Origin: Lachnocurva sp045579705 | GTDB lineage: Bacteria > Bacillota > Clostridia > Lachnospirales > Lachnospiraceae | Assembly: GCA_045579705.1 (NCBI GenBank) | Contig: JAZNMP010000015.1 | Span: 46,154-110,153, forward strand | Reading direction: 5' to 3' | Length of the DNA stretch: 64,000 nucleotides | Part shown: one piece after another, positions 32,302 through 40,489 of the stretch | Layout of the letters: each line of letters opens with the position of its first letter | How positions within the stretch are numbered: position 1 is the stretch's first letter | Position numbers and translations under genes: made by a program | Notes under the pieces: generated by a model | Database searches by the model: none | Told to the model about the DNA's origin: nothing | Seen by the model: only the letters and a program-made list of their open reading frames with translations

Positions 32302-33581
32302 ATGGACTTGATATATCTTATAGATTATGTCCTTAATGTAGTTATATTGTGTACTTTGATCTCTTTGGGATGGAGAATGAATCTTAGAAAAGGTACAATC
32401 CCAAAGGTTTCTTTAGTATTGCTTTTAATAGCTTCTGTCTTCTTATCAAATCTATACGAGGAATATTACCTCCTTATCTTTGGCGTATCGCTGGTATTTG
32501 CAGTAATTATATGTTTTCAATCGAATATTACATATCTGATTAAATTAGGACTCGGTTTGGTAATCTTTACAACGATGATAGATCTGATGTCTTCTATCAT
32601 CATTGAAGCGATTATGGTCGCAGCCGGAATGTATGATCAGTACTGGAAGTGGGGCGTTGAGCTATCGTACGTGATATCTGTAACTCTTTATACTCTGGTA
32701 TATCACATGGTTATCTGCAAGAATAGAATATACATGGATCAGATTAAAACGAAATACAAGGTGGCAGTTTTAATTCAGAGTGTTATTTTTTACATAATGA
32801 TATCATTTCTGTATGAATCGTTGTATCGGGACGAATCCTTACTGTATGTTGATGTGTATTCAATTTTGATAATCAGTTTAATCGGAGTATTTTATTCGAC
32901 TGGGATGGTTTTGAAACTGGCAATAGAGCATGAGAAACTAGATTATGCAAATTCTAAGTTGAAGTTTGATGTAGAATGTAGAGCTAAGCAGCTAAAGTAT
33001 TTAAGAGAAAAAACTGAAGCGCTGCGTTCATTTAGACATGATCTGATAAACCACCTGGTTACGGTTCGAGATATGTTGAAACGTAAAGATATAGGCGGAG
33101 CTCAGAAATATACGGACGAATGCTTGAGTTTACCATGGCGTGTAAAAGTGGTGCGAATACGGGAAATGAGTGTATAGATGCGATAGTGAATTATTATTCA
33201 TATATTGCTGAGAAATACGGGACGACGATATCTGTAACTGGAAAGATAGAACGAGAACTCCGGATGGAGGAGATGGATACAGTTATAGTATTTGGAAATC
33301 TATTAAAGAATGCGGTTGAAGCAACTGCCAGTATGGAGCGTGCGCGGATAGATATTTCAGTCCGAAGTACTGAAGATGAGTTTTATCTATTGATTACAAA
33401 TCCTGTTAAGAAAGAGATGTGCGATAATACTGAGTGCACATCGACGAAGGTGGCATATTTCGATCACGGTTTAGGACTGAAAAATGTTCAAAACGCAGTA
33501 AATAAATATGGAGGTAGCTTTGAGTATGGTTACCTCAGAGATAGATGTGCGTTTGAAGCATGTGTTATGTTAAGCGTTTAG
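32302..33581 (+). pseudogene. AgrC-like (HPK10/GHKL) sensor histidine kinase, interrupted by a frameshift
   Basis: The first part (32302-33177) encodes about six membrane helices and a DHp-like segment ending LRSFRHDLINHLVTVRDMLK, with the phospho-acceptor His in the HPK10 pattern. After YTDECLSL the frame loses similarity and stops at 33177. The next frame (33120-33581) continues with NTGNECIDAIVNYYSYIAE, FGNLLKNAVEA (N box) and HGLGLKNVQNAVNKYGG (G box), the CA domain of the same kinase. A single missing base near 33118-33135 would restore one protein of about 425 residues. It may be a real mutation, a sequencing error, or recoding. GGGGG precedes the ATG. The cognate LytTR regulator follows. 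Confidence 0.8.
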
Positions 33582-33589
33582 GGGGCTAT

Positions 33590-34294
33590 ATGATAAATAT
33601 AGGAATAGTAGATGATCAGCCGGCCTGGTCAAATATGGCTTACAATTACATCAAAGAATATGTGGATTATCATAGGGTGGATTGTGAAGTGACGACGGTT
33701 TCAGATGTGACGGATGTGGATGCAATGGAACGATTTGATCTGCTTTTTTTAGATATAGACCTTGAAACTGAAGTGGATGGGTTAGGTATAGCTCGTTCGT
33801 TAAAGGAACGAAAGCCGCAGGAACGTGTGGTCCTACTGACTTCACATGGAGAGTTTGCTAACAAGGGTTACATGGTGAACGCATACCGATTTATAGAGAA
33901 AAGTTCGTTTGATGATATACAGGAGGCTCTCGATTCGTTTATAGAGGAAAAAAGATTGGAGGAAAGATTCAGTTTGCCTGTAGTAGCTGCAGGTGACTGT
34001 GAGTTTAAGCTTTCTAATATAGAGTATTTTGAGACTTATGGACGACGAGTTAAAGCTGTTTTGGTTAATGGAGAATCGATAGAAATAGATCTTCAAATCA
34101 GTGATATAGAAAGTTTGTTGGCTGAGCAAGGATTTCTAAAGGTTCAGAGGTCTTATGTGGTAAATATGTCGAGGGTGAAAACCTGTGATTCGAGAAATAT
34201 TATAATGAAGAACGGGATGGCGATAGCCATCGGCAGAAGCAATGTCAGCGAAGTGAAGAAGAACATCATCAGATGGAAAGTTAAACATTCATAA
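33590..34294 (+). CDS. LytTR-family response regulator
   Basis: From ATG 33590 (GGGGG just upstream) this 234-residue protein has a receiver domain (IGIVDDQPAW with the acidic pair, LLFLDIDLETEVDGLGIA with the phospho-acceptor Asp, VLLTSH, FIEKSS) and a C-terminal LytTR domain (about 125-230; FKLSNIEYFETYGRRVKAVL, FLKVQRSYVVNMSRVK). It pairs with the AgrC-like kinase just upstream. The direct repeats at 30816-30846 are its plausible target. If the kinase is truly broken the regulator may be orphaned. Confidence 0.92.
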   Translation: MINIGIVDDQPAWSNMAYNYIKEYVDYHRVDCEVTTVSDVTDVDAMERFDLLFLDIDLETEVDGLGIARSLKERKPQERVVLLTSHGEFANKGYMVNAYRFIEKSSFDDIQEALDSFIEEKRLEERFSLPVVAAGDCEFKLSNIEYFETYGRRVKAVLVNGESIEIDLQISDIESLLAEQGFLKVQRSYVVNMSRVKTCDSRNIIMKNGMAIAIGRSNVSEVKKNIIRWKVKHS

Positions 34295-34307
34295 TTATAA
34301 TAGTGGA

Positions 34308-34328
34308 CCGCAGCTATTTCAGCTGCGG
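34308..34328. terminator. Bidirectional terminator between the LytTR and PTS genes
   Basis: Stem CCGCAGCT / AGCTGCGG between convergent genes; flanked by GGAC/GCCC and AT-rich tracts on both sides. Confidence 0.7.
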
Positions 34329-34338
34329 CCCTTTAATG

Positions 34339-35814
34339 TTAAAGCATCTTTTTTAATTCATCATATACGAACTGAACTTTAGTACCGATTACAACCTGTA
34401 CTGATGTCTTTCCAGGTCGGATTACTCCGGCAGCACCTGCGGCTTTGAGGGCTTTTTCGTTTACGAGTTCGTGATCTACTACTTCGAGACGAAGTCTGGT
34501 TGTGCAGTAATCGGCAGATGTGATGTTGTCTCTTCCGCCGAGACCTTCGAGAATCTTCTCTGTTATAGTTGTAAAATCGTTGTTTGAAAGAGTAGCATCT
34601 TTGTCTACTTCAGCGTAGTCTTCTTCATCATCTTCTCTTCCTGGTGTCTTAAGATCAAATAATCCAATCATGAAGTAGAATACGAGGTAGAATACTACGA
34701 AGGCTCCGATTCCAAGTGGAATGATCATCCAGGTATTCTTTGCAGCTGGAAGTGATGCTGAGAAGAATAGGTCGGTTGCACCAGCTGAGAATGAGAAGCC
34801 TGCTCTAAATCCTACTGCGGCAGTGATTACTGTAAATATACCGTAAAGGAGAGCGTATACTACATAAAGTCCTGGAGCGAGGAACATAAATGCAAACTCG
34901 AATGGTTCTGTAACACCGCAAACAAATGCGCAGATAGCAGCAGATGAAAGGATGCCGACAGCAATCTTTTTCTTAGTATCTTTGGCGCGTCGAATCATAG
35001 CAAGTGCAGCACCAGGAATACCGAACATCATACATGGGAAGAAACCTGACATATACATTCCGAGGTCCCAAGATACATCAGCTGATGTCTTTCCAGCCCA
35101 GAAGTTTTTGAGGTCACCCATACCGATGGTGTCAAACCAGAATACATTGTTTAATGCGTGGTGTAGACCTGTTGGAATGAGAAGTCGGTTGAAGAAAGCA
35201 TATAATCCTGCTCCGAAGATTCCCATTTTAGAGATTCCTTTTCCAAATGCAACTAAACCTGTGAAAAGAAGTGGCCATGTAAATAAAAGAACTGCTGAAA
35301 CTAAGATAGAAATCAAGCCTGCGATGAGAGCAACACATCTCTTTCCTGAGAAGAACGATAACCAATCAGGAAGTTTAGTTCCTTTGAATTTGTTGTAGCA
35401 CATTGAACCGATGATACCTGCAATGATACCAATAAATGGAGTTTTTGTCTGATCGAATGCGATTGTCTTAGCTGCATTCTTTGCAATTTCAGGCATGATT
35501 GTAGTTACAAATCCAGTGCTTAGAAGTGTAGTCATGATAAGCCAAGAAACGAGCGCTGCAAGTCCACCAGTTCCATCGTGATCCTCTGACATACCTACAC
35601 CTACACCGATAACAAATAGAATAGCCATGTTATCGATAAGTGCTCCGCCGGCTTTAACCAGAAATAGACCGAGAAGCATTTTGGCTCCTGTAATGTCACC
35701 ACCCTGCATAGTGGCTGGGCATAACATGTAGCCGATTCCCATCAGCAGTCCGCATAGAGGTAGAACTGCAACAGGAAGCATGAGAGCTTTACCAAGTTTC
35801 TGTAAAAACTTCAT
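34339..35814 (-). CDS. PTS transporter subunit IICB, glucose/N-acetylglucosamine family
   Basis: This 491-residue protein starts MKFLQKLGKALMLPVAVLP, has a ten-helix IIC domain (about 1-390) with the sugar-binding GVTEPFEFAFMF, and a C-terminal IIB domain with the phosphorylatable Cys437 in SADYCTTRLRL. The pattern is closest to NagE/GamP-type permeases. It imports and phosphorylates a hexose or amino sugar at C6. The upstream IIA gene, and the operator shared with nanE-nagA, argue for GlcNAc, GlcN or ManNAc as substrate. AGGAGG lies upstream on the minus strand. Confidence 0.9.
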   Translation of the reverse strand: MKFLQKLGKALMLPVAVLPLCGLLMGIGYMLCPATMQGGDITGAKMLLGLFLVKAGGALIDNMAILFVIGVGVGMSEDHDGTGGLAALVSWLIMTTLLSTGFVTTIMPEIAKNAAKTIAFDQTKTPFIGIIAGIIGSMCYNKFKGTKLPDWLSFFSGKRCVALIAGLISILVSAVLLFTWPLLFTGLVAFGKGISKMGIFGAGLYAFFNRLLIPTGLHHALNNVFWFDTIGMGDLKNFWAGKTSADVSWDLGMYMSGFFPCMMFGIPGAALAMIRRAKDTKKKIAVGILSSAAICAFVCGVTEPFEFAFMFLAPGLYVVYALLYGIFTVITAAVGFRAGFSFSAGATDLFFSASLPAAKNTWMIIPLGIGAFVVFYLVFYFMIGLFDLKTPGREDDEEDYAEVDKDATLSNNDFTTITEKILEGLGGRDNITSADYCTTRLRLEVVDHELVNEKALKAAGAAGVIRPGKTSVQVVIGTKVQFVYDELKKML

Positions 35815-35847
35815 TTAATCCTCCTTAATCAAACCCTCTGTTGTAAG

Positions 35848-36327
35848 TTACTGTATTTCAATCTCCATAATAGGGTCACCGGCCTTTACAGGTCCGTATG
35901 CCTTTGGAGTGATTGACTTCATTTCTGTAGTGTTTAGGACGATGATAGGAATTACTGTGTCAAATCCAGATTCTCGTACACCGTCGATATCCATAGTGAG
36001 AAGCGCATCCCCGGTTGAAATCTTTGCGCCGTTCTCAGTATGTGCTTCGAAGCATCTTCCTTTTAAATTTACAGTATCAATTCCACAGTGAATTAGTAAT
36101 TCAATACCGTTTGTCACGATGCTGGCGGCATGGTGAGTATCGAATACCATAGCAACTTCTCCGGTTGCTGGAGATACGATATCGTTTGAATGTGGAATGA
36201 TTGCGACTCCATCGCCGAGCATCTTCTCTGCGAATGTAGGGTCGCTGACTTTAGAAATGTCAATGAGTTCTCCATCTACAGGGGAACAAATGATAGTGCT
36301 TTTGTGCTTTTTGAATAAATTTAACAT
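35848..36327 (-). CDS. PTS glucose-type IIA component
   Basis: From the ATG at 36327 (AGAGGTGAAGTT upstream; the frame is open further 5') this 159-residue protein has CSPVDGELIDIS, FAEKMLGDGVAI and GIELLIHCGIDTVNLKG with His80, the phosphorylation site, and His65 as its partner, as in EIIA-Glc/Crr. It hands phosphate from HPr to the IIB domain of the next gene. Both genes run on the minus strand with a 33-bp gap. The putative RpiR dyad lies 65 bp upstream of the start. Confidence 0.92.
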   Translation of the reverse strand: MLNLFKKHKSTIICSPVDGELIDISKVSDPTFAEKMLGDGVAIIPHSNDIVSPATGEVAMVFDTHHAASIVTNGIELLIHCGIDTVNLKGRCFEAHTENGAKISTGDALLTMDIDGVRESGFDTVIPIIVLNTTEMKSITPKAYGPVKAGDPIMEIEIQ

Positions 36328-36391
36328 AACTTCACCTCTGGGATTATTATATTTGTTACAAAAAAAGCCTGTCAATAGATAGAAGTTTATC

Positions 36392-36405
36392 TGAAATTGC
36401 TTTCA
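36392..36405. promoter_or_regulatory. Putative RpiR-type operator upstream of the PTS genes
   Basis: TGAAA-TTGC-TTTCA, the same 5-4-5 dyad as at 27957-27970. It lies between the PTS IIA start (minus strand) and the CaCA antiporter (plus strand), so it could affect either, but the shared motif points to the PTS genes. Confidence 0.55.
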
Positions 36406-36553
36406 TTTATTTATATAATTGGTCAAAAGTGATGACAGTACTTTCATAAAAAAGTAATTATAGTCCTTTAAATCTTGAATGTATACAAGAAGATATATTA
36501 AAATTAGGGGTAGCCTGGTATGAAAACAGGTTATTGAAAGAGAGGACAAACTA

Positions 36554-37549
36554 ATGGATATCGTAAAAGCAGTGGCATTGTTGGTGCTAGGGTTTATTTT
36601 TTTGGTAAAGGGCGCAGACTTCTTTGTGGATGGAAGTTCATCTATAGCAAAGAAACTTCGTGTGCCAGCGCTCATCATCGGACTTACTATCGTAGCGATG
36701 GGAACGAGTCTGCCAGAGTTCTCGGTTAGTTTATCAGCAGCTTTAAAGGGACAGAATGCGCTCGCTATCAGTAATGTAATCGGTTCAAATATGTTTAATC
36801 TCATGGTTGTATTGGGATTCAGCGCATTGTTCCAGCCGTTATTGGTTAGTAGAGACGTGTTCAAAAGAGATTATCCGTTATCACTAATCGCGACAGGTGT
36901 GCTCATGGTATTCGGTATCACTTCAATGAAACTGGAGAGATTCGAAGGCGCTATCATGTTTATCGCTTTGATCGTATATTTGGTTGTTGTAGTTCGCGAG
37001 GCTATGAAAGTCAGACGCGAGGTTTCTAATCTATCAGCTGATGCAGAGACTATTAAATATGAAGTTGAAGCTGAAGCGGAAACAGAGGAAGTCGCCAGAG
37101 AGACGAGTGTATGGCTAGCGATTCTATATATCATAGGTGGCGCGGTTGCTATCAAATTCGGAGGAGAATGGGTAGTAGATGGTGCGGTTGTAATAGCAAA
37201 AGCTTTTGGTATTTCTCAGAATATCATCGGTTTAACTATCGTAGCTATGGGAACCAGCCTTCCAGAGCTCGTTACTTCTGTAGTAGCTGCTCGTAAGGGT
37301 GAGCTCGATATGAGTATAGGAAATGTAATCGGATCGAACATCTTTAATATACTCGGTGTTCTCGGTATGTCAGGTGCAATCAGTTCTATTGTGGTTATTC
37401 ATGACAACCTGGTGGATTTGGCACTGTTGTTGGCGTTCTCGATTATAGTTGGTGTGCTTGGATTTACAAAGAGACGAATAAATAAAGGTGAGGGCGTGAT
37501 GATGCTCCTACTGTATGCTATATATGCTGTATACATTTGCATGCGATAA
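36554..37549 (+). CDS. Calcium/sodium antiporter, CaCA family (YrbG-like)
   Basis: This 331-residue protein has two inverted repeats each with the alpha motif: LTIVAMGTSLPEFSVSL (about 55-70) and LTIVAMGTSLPELVTSV (about 230-247), each followed by NVIGSN. About ten membrane helices and a short acidic central loop (EVEAEAETEEVA) are seen. The paired GTSLPE motifs carry the Ca2+-binding Glu residues. It exchanges Ca2+ (or another divalent ion) for Na+ or H+. GAGAGGA precedes the ATG. Confidence 0.93.
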   Translation: MDIVKAVALLVLGFIFLVKGADFFVDGSSSIAKKLRVPALIIGLTIVAMGTSLPEFSVSLSAALKGQNALAISNVIGSNMFNLMVVLGFSALFQPLLVSRDVFKRDYPLSLIATGVLMVFGITSMKLERFEGAIMFIALIVYLVVVVREAMKVRREVSNLSADAETIKYEVEAEAETEEVARETSVWLAILYIIGGAVAIKFGGEWVVDGAVVIAKAFGISQNIIGLTIVAMGTSLPELVTSVVAARKGELDMSIGNVIGSNIFNILGVLGMSGAISSIVVIHDNLVDLALLLAFSIIVGVLGFTKRRINKGEGVMMLLLYAIYAVYICMR

Positions 37550-37553
37550 GGTT

Positions 37554-37593
37554 AAAATCTCCTTGGAAGTTTAACTCCTGAGGAGATTTTTTT
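37554..37593 (+). terminator. Terminator after the CaCA gene
   Basis: AAAATCTCCT / AGGAGATTTT stem followed by a T-run ending at 37593. Confidence 0.9.
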
Positions 37594-37626
37594 ACGAAAA
37601 AAATATTTAAAGAGGAGAGGACGATA

Positions 37627-38622
37627 ATGAGTAAGAGAATCCTAATTATAAATACGGGTGGAACACTGAGTTCCGTTATGAAGGAAAATGGAATGGCGCC
37701 GGGGCTGTCGACTGACGATATGCTTTCAGAGCTTCGTATGATTTCTGGAGACGCGGACCTCGCGTTTGATGATTTTTTGTCTCTGGACAGTGCGAATATA
37801 TTGCCACGCGACTGGGTGTCGCTCGCGGACAAAATCGCGCTGGAACAGGCAAAATATGATGGCATAGTCGTGATTCATGGAACGGATACGCTTGCGTACA
37901 CTTCTTCCATGCTTTCATTTATGCTTTCGAATATTACGATTCCTGTTGTTATCACGGGAAGCCAGCTTTCGATGAAGCATCCTGTCGCTGATGCGATGGA
38001 GAACTGTAGATTGGCTATATACATGGCTTGCGAGGGATATCCGGGAGTGTTTGTAGCCTTTAATAGAAAGGTGATATTGGGAAGCCGTGCGTCAAAGGTG
38101 CGCACACTTTCTTTTGATGCGTTTGAAAGTATTAACTATCCATGTGTTGCAGAAGTGAGCTCGCTGGGATTAAAAGTGAACGAAGCTGCTATTCCTGCTA
38201 GACACGGAATCTTTAAAGTAAAGATGGATATATCGGAATCTGTTGGTGTGATAAAAATGTACCCGGGCATAAAGAGTGCCGTACTATCTAGCATCGCAAA
38301 GGCTGGATATAAGGGTGTGTATATAGAAGCTTTCGGTATGGGAGGAATGCCTTTTAGGGATGATGATTTCATCGGAGCGCTGAAGGAGCTTATAGATGCA
38401 GGAGTAGCTGTTCTCGTCGGAACACAGTGTCGTTATGAAGGCAGTAATCTAAACATCTATGAAACAGGAAAGCGCGCAAAGGAAATCGGAGTCATGGAAG
38501 CTTTCGATATGACTACTGAGGCAGCAGTCACAAAGCTCATGTGGGCTCTCGGTCAGACAGATGATATGGATGAGGTGCGCGAGTACTTTAAGGTAAGTCT
38601 GTGCGGGGAAGTAGAAGTTTAG
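37627..38622 (+). CDS. ansA: Type I (cytoplasmic) L-asparaginase
   Basis: This 331-residue protein has the first catalytic threonine in IINTGGTLSS (residues 8-15), the second site in VVIHGTDTLAYT (T-D-x), and GSQLSMKHPVADAMEN. There is no signal peptide, and the length and motifs fit type I asparaginases. It hydrolyses asparagine to aspartate and ammonia. AAAGAGGAG precedes the ATG. An approximately 30-bp direct repeat lies just after its stop, before the GH25 gene. Confidence 0.93.
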   Translation: MSKRILIINTGGTLSSVMKENGMAPGLSTDDMLSELRMISGDADLAFDDFLSLDSANILPRDWVSLADKIALEQAKYDGIVVIHGTDTLAYTSSMLSFMLSNITIPVVITGSQLSMKHPVADAMENCRLAIYMACEGYPGVFVAFNRKVILGSRASKVRTLSFDAFESINYPCVAEVSSLGLKVNEAAIPARHGIFKVKMDISESVGVIKMYPGIKSAVLSSIAKAGYKGVYIEAFGMGGMPFRDDDFIGALKELIDAGVAVLVGTQCRYEGSNLNIYETGKRAKEIGVMEAFDMTTEAAVTKLMWALGQTDDMDEVREYFKVSLCGEVEV

Positions 38623-38658
38623 AGACGATTTGAGTCTGAGAAAGGGAAAAGTTTAGAG

Positions 38659-39705
38659 ATGATTCTGAATCTGAGAAAGGGAAAAATTTTGAGCAAGAAA
38701 AGATCTAAAAAACAGGAGTTGCGCTATTTAGTTGTCTTTCTGATGGGCGCGATATTTGCGTTAGTTGTGACTCTGGTGGTGTTCTGGAGACGAGGTCTGT
38801 TTGACAAAGTCGAGGAAGATACTAAAGAAGTCTTGAATTATGTCGAGAAGGCGGTCTTCCTGGACGCGTCAGGAAAGACACACGTGTATGAGACAAAAGC
38901 GGGCAACAAAAATGTCTACGACAAAACCCGTTATATGATAGATGGAGAATCTCTTTACGATAAATATGGTGCGGTTTTGGAAATGGATCTCGGAGGACAG
39001 AGCGTTTCAGCGTCTGTGCTTCCTGAGACAAAGGGGCTTCCTAATACGCATATAGGATATCTGGATGGGCACAAGATTTCATATGAAGATGGAACATACA
39101 AGAGTCGAATGGGAATCGACGTGTCTTATCATCAGGGAGATATCAACTGGTCAAAGGTTAAAGCGTCAGGTGTCGAGTTCGTTTATCTGAGATGCGGATA
39201 CCGCGGTTATGCGGATTCGGGAGTTCTGAAGGAAGATACAAAGTTTGAGGAGTATTATCGTGGGGCGAAAAAGGCAGGCCTCGACGTTGGGGTGTATTTT
39301 TTCTCACAGGCGATAAGCGAAGATGAGGCGAAGGAAGAAGCTGAGTTCGTGTTGAAGTTACTAAAGGGTAAAGAACTCGAACTTCCTGTCGTATTTGATC
39401 CAGAAAATGTCGGTGGCGTTGGGGCACGCACGGACAATGTTTCTGGCGAGCAGTTCACGGCGAATACGCTCAAGTTTGCTGATGTGATTTCAGATGGGGG
39501 ATTCACGCCGGCAATCTATGCGAATATGATCTGGCAGGCAAACAAGCTTGATATGACGAAACTTCGTCATCTTGAGATGTGGTATGCCGATTATGAGCCA
39601 CTTCCGCAGACTCCATATGATTTTACGACTTGGCAGTATTCTGCAACTGGTCGTGTCGACGGAATCTCAGGGGATGTAGATTTGGATTTGGAGATTAGGA
39701 AGTAG
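38659..39705 (+). CDS. Membrane-anchored GH25 lysozyme-like protein
   Basis: The protein has a basic N-terminus, one membrane helix (about 22-43) and a C-terminal GH25 domain (about 150-348). That domain starts MGIDVSYHQGDINW with Asp154, has VEFVYLRCGYRGYADSG, and carries the catalytic acidic cluster VFDPENVGG. GH25 enzymes cleave the beta-1,4 bond between MurNAc and GlcNAc, so cell-wall remodelling outside the membrane is likely. Start choice is open: ATG 38659, or TTG 38689, which has GAGAAAGGG 7 bp upstream. The ambiguity arises because a 30-35-bp segment (TCTGAGAAAGGGAAAA with flank) is duplicated across 38620-38687. Confidence 0.87.
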   Translation: MILNLRKGKILSKKRSKKQELRYLVVFLMGAIFALVVTLVVFWRRGLFDKVEEDTKEVLNYVEKAVFLDASGKTHVYETKAGNKNVYDKTRYMIDGESLYDKYGAVLEMDLGGQSVSASVLPETKGLPNTHIGYLDGHKISYEDGTYKSRMGIDVSYHQGDINWSKVKASGVEFVYLRCGYRGYADSGVLKEDTKFEEYYRGAKKAGLDVGVYFFSQAISEDEAKEEAEFVLKLLKGKELELPVVFDPENVGGVGARTDNVSGEQFTANTLKFADVISDGGFTPAIYANMIWQANKLDMTKLRHLEMWYADYEPLPQTPYDFTTWQYSATGRVDGISGDVDLDLEIRK

Positions 39706-39741
39706 AGAGTATTTGGAGAGGGATTATTAGAAAGGGGTTTT

Positions 39742-40248
39742 ATGAGGGAAAAATATTGGACAGAAGAAATCGTTTATCAGATGCTGGACAGAAAGTCTAA
39801 ACTCGAATGGCTGATAGCGGAAAAGACAAAAGCACTTCAGGGTGCGCCTGAGGGTAGGCTTAAAAGTGCTAGGAAAGGGGAGTCGTTTCAATACTATTTT
39901 AGATTGAAAAAAGATGACAAGTGGATTTATATACCAGCTATTAACGTAGCAAAGGCAGCAGCCCTGGCGCAGCGTGACTACGATTTGCAAGTATTGAAGC
40001 GTGCAAAGGACGAGCTCATGATTGTGAATTCATATCTTGCTTATGTAAGTGTCACGGGTATGAGTGATTTGTTTGAGAAAAGCGGTACGGGCAGACGTGC
40101 GCTGATAAAACCGCTAACGGTGAAGGACGCAGACTTCGTGAAGGAATGGTTGAGTGTCGAGTATGAGCCACTGGAAGGCTTCGAGACCTCACAGGTGCCG
40201 CTAGGCTCAGATGTGATAAGCAAGATGATAGATGAGTTTTTGGTGTAG
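39742..40248 (+). CDS. Paralogue P3 of the P1/P2 family, lacking the nuclease-like core
   Basis: This 168-residue protein keeps the N-terminal helical domain of P1/P2 (LAQRDYDLQVLKRAKDELMI at 75-94) and the linker KPLTVKDADFVKEWLSVEYEPLEGF. It then jumps directly to the conserved C-terminal tail ETSQVPLGSDVISKMIDEFLV. Relative to P1 and P2 about 100 residues, the whole PD-(D/E)XK-like module, are missing in frame at Phe147/Glu148 (about position 40182). The ORF and ribosome binding site (AAAGGGG) are intact, so a shortened protein is probably made. It may be a domain-deletion derivative, a regulator, or a decaying copy. Confidence 0.65.
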   Translation: MREKYWTEEIVYQMLDRKSKLEWLIAEKTKALQGAPEGRLKSARKGESFQYYFRLKKDDKWIYIPAINVAKAAALAQRDYDLQVLKRAKDELMIVNSYLAYVSVTGMSDLFEKSGTGRRALIKPLTVKDADFVKEWLSVEYEPLEGFETSQVPLGSDVISKMIDEFLV

Positions 40249-40252
40249 GCTT

Positions 40253-40278
40253 GGTAGGAGTAGTAGTACCTACCTTTT
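40253..40278 (+). terminator. Short hairpin after P3
   Basis: GGTAGG / CCTACC stem with a 10-nt loop and TTTT; weak terminator immediately after the P3 stop. Confidence 0.45.
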
Positions 40279-40308
40279 GATGGATTCTTGCGATTTGGTG
40301 GATATTCG

Positions 40309-40449
40309 CGCCCCGTTGTGACAAGCTAACATCCCCATAGCAATAAAAAACCACCCTTAGGTTGAACCTAAGGGTGGCTTTTTATCGCAATCGTTGGGGC
40401 GTTTACAGGTATAAGGGGATGCAAACTGGGGGTACCCAACGATCACAAC
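40309..40449. other. Nested inverted-repeat element with pseudoknot-capable arms (ncRNA or MITE-like)
   Basis: Four complementary pairs interleave here: GTTGTGA (40315) with TCACAAC (40443); CATCCCC (40330) with GGGGATG (40415); ATCGTTGGG (40390) with CCCAACGAT (40435); and CGCCCC (40309) with GGGGCG (40396). The last two are mutually exclusive, and CATCCCC/GGGGATG crosses ATCGTTGGG/CCCAACGAT. A perfect 13-bp hairpin (40351-40377) sits in the middle. No ORF is inside. It lies between convergent P3 and the M18 gene. Confidence 0.5.
40351..40382. terminator. Bidirectional terminator between P3 and the M18 aminopeptidase
   Basis: Perfect 13-bp stem CCACCCTTAGGTT / AACCTAAGGGTGG with a 1-nt centre; A6 before and a T-run after make it usable on both strands. 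It is also the central hairpin of the nested element around it. Confidence 0.9.
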
Positions 40450-40489
40450 AAATCAAGTATAGCTAATCGCTAGAAAAAAGCAAGCTTAT

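Noticed and set aside
33120..33581. Stand-alone small ATPase-domain protein
   Set aside because: It contains only the CA half of an AgrC-like kinase and fits exactly after the truncated upstream half, so a frameshifted single gene is the better explanation.
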